From contig NZ_LYPF02000016.1 in NCBI RefSeq assembly GCF_001661595.2, positions 113,571 to 177,570 on the forward strand: a stretch of 64,000 nt of DNA. The letters are read 5' to 3'. A model generated the notes under the pieces. It was not told where the DNA came from. It ran no database searches and worked only from the letters and a program-made list of their open reading frames with translations. The stretch is from Crocinitomix algicola (lineage in GTDB: Bacteria; Bacteroidota; Bacteroidia; Flavobacteriales_D; Crocinitomicaceae). Shown here one piece after another: positions 62,996 to 64,000 of this stretch. Position numbers and translations under genes: made by a program. Position 1 is the stretch's first letter, and every line of letters starts with the position of its first letter.

Positions 62996-64000
62996 ATGAA
63001 AAATCCAAAACTATTATTTTACATTTTACTTCTTATTTCACCATTTCAAATATTTGGTCAAACTGTTAATACCTTACCGGTTAATCTCGTGGGCTCATCC
63101 GATCCCATGCCTGGTCCAGGTGGTTTTTTTGACCATCCATTTACACCTTCGCCTTTGACAGGTACCTATCACGGAGGTGTGTTTTATGGGGCAACAAAAG
63201 AAAAATGGGGATATGAAATTTCAGATTTAACAGTTGGAGAAGAGTACGTGTTGACTGTTTATTATATGTATGATCGCGTAATTGGTACACCGGCCTATGA
63301 TAGACATGGTAATTTATCTATGTTAAGTGGGGCTGCTCTCGACATAACTACAATTCCATACGTGCCAGAACCGGAATGGAGGGATTGGTTTTCCATGGAA
63401 GTAACATTTACGGCTATTTCAGCGACAGATAGAATTGATATAGAGGCAGATGGGATTACAGACAACTCACTTTGGCTATGGACAGACATGGCGATTGATG
63501 GGGGAGGAGCCTGTGACGACATGCTTACAACGGTTTCAGCAACAGAAGTTTGTTTAGGGGAAGAGGTGACCTTAGAAGCGACTTCAACACATGGCGGAAC
63601 AATTACTTGGGACGGAGGGGTGACAAATGGAGTAGCTTTTGTACCACCTGTTGGTGTAACAACGTATACCGCAACAAGTGATAGTGACGATGATTGTGAC
63701 TTTTCAGTGGAGATTACAGTTTATGATTTACCCGTTGTTTCAGGAACTGCTGATGCAACTGAAATTTGCTTAGGAGATGAAGTGATTTTGACCGGATCAG
63801 GAGCGGTGACCTATGTCTGGGATGGAGGTGTTACTGATGGAGTGGCTCATGAACCATTAACAGCAGGAATTAATACTTTTACGGTAACCGGAACAGATGC
63901 TAATGGTTGTGAGAATACAGCTACGGTAGATGTTGATGTACTCGCACCACCAGCTATTGATGCAGGCGAGGATGTTGAAGTTTGTGAAGGTGGAGCGGTG
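62996..64000 (+). CDS. Secreted Ig-like repeat protein, truncated by window end
   Basis: This frame is open to the last base, giving 335 residues without a stop. A signal peptide (about 1-21, ending IFGQ) is followed by a jelly-roll-like domain of about 150 residues (HGGVFYGATKEKWGYEISDL, RDWFSMEVTFTAI, DNSLWLWTDMAIDGGG). Two and a half Ig-like repeats follow, with TITWDGGVTNGVAFVPPVGV and YVWDGGVTDGVAHEPL, almost the same as those in the gene at 2667. A T9SS sorting domain is expected downstream but is not in the window. Confidence 0.82.
   Translation, partial: MKNPKLLFYILLLISPFQIFGQTVNTLPVNLVGSSDPMPGPGGFFDHPFTPSPLTGTYHGGVFYGATKEKWGYEISDLTVGEEYVLTVYYMYDRVIGTPAYDRHGNLSMLSGAALDITTIPYVPEPEWRDWFSMEVTFTAISATDRIDIEADGITDNSLWLWTDMAIDGGGACDDMLTTVSATEVCLGEEVTLEATSTHGGTITWDGGVTNGVAFVPPVGVTTYTATSDSDDDCDFSVEITVYDLPVVSGTADATEICLGDEVILTGSGAVTYVWDGGVTDGVAHEPLTAGINTFTVTGTDANGCENTATVDVDVLAPPAIDAGEDVEVCEGGAV

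Noticed and set aside
1..64000. tRNA, rRNA, CRISPR array, insertion sequence or prophage
   Set aside because: No T-loop/anticodon patterns, ribosomal sequence, spaced direct repeats, transposase motifs or phage genes were seen on reading both strands.

Overview
The window is low-GC chromosomal DNA from a member of the phylum Bacteroidota, most likely order Flavobacteriales. Four things point there. Several secreted proteins end in type IX secretion (T9SS) C-terminal sorting domains with the YPNP motif. There are large FG-GAP/UnbV and PKD/Ig-like repeat surface proteins. Promoter -7 boxes fit the Bacteroidota consensus TAnnTTTG. The gene order purH-mreB-mreC-mreD-mrdA-rodA is the one I associate with flavobacteria. 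I saw no tRNA, rRNA, insertion sequence, prophage or CRISPR array.

Layout. 1-2650: a gene tail, a molybdate ABC transporter (modABC) and tadA, closed by a terminator. 2667-8325: two large exported proteins. 8326-11229: an ECF sigma factor with its probable anti-sigma factor, a TPR-like secreted protein and a small secreted protein built of six VDYGE repeats. 11742-14473: AraC regulator, AhpD-like protein and a hydrolase-OsmC fusion. 16327-17694: thioredoxin, msrB and msrA. 18140-19846: epoxide-hydrolase-like enzyme with a WYL regulator. 20493-26657: small secreted, membrane and regulatory genes, including a frameshifted lipoprotein gene. 26657-28894: a TetR/FAD-monooxygenase divergent pair with two palindromic operators, and a Crp/Fnr gene followed by an NmrA-type gene. 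28923-34817: serine hydrolase, CPBP protease, a TolB-like/TPR/AraC regulator and a WG-repeat lipoprotein. 35112-48931: mixed housekeeping and membrane genes (Dph6-like ligase, lipB, di-haem peroxidase, PolB-type exonuclease) with two decayed gene remnants. 48931-56193: the cell-elongation operon and purH. 56468-64000: T9SS cargo, a sigma factor facing a SpoIIE-type phosphatase, and a repeat protein that runs off the end.

How the genes work together. The elongasome genes overlap head to tail and must be co-transcribed. The thioredoxin, MsrA/MsrB, AhpD-like and OsmC genes form a neighbourhood for oxidative and electrophile stress. Several regulator-target pairs carry visible operators: TetR/monooxygenase, Crp/NmrA and WYL/epoxide hydrolase. 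Cell-surface investment is heavy, with many lipoproteins, T9SS cargo and outer-membrane proteins.

The most notable items are the 112-residue secreted VDYGE repeat protein (its pattern resembles the DUF6150 family, known for knotted folds), a Crp-type palindrome about 41 bp upstream of a predicted start site, paired TetR operators three helical turns apart, a lipoprotein with a caspase-like His/Cys pattern, and three traces of gene decay. All family names come from reading motifs by eye; no database search was run.
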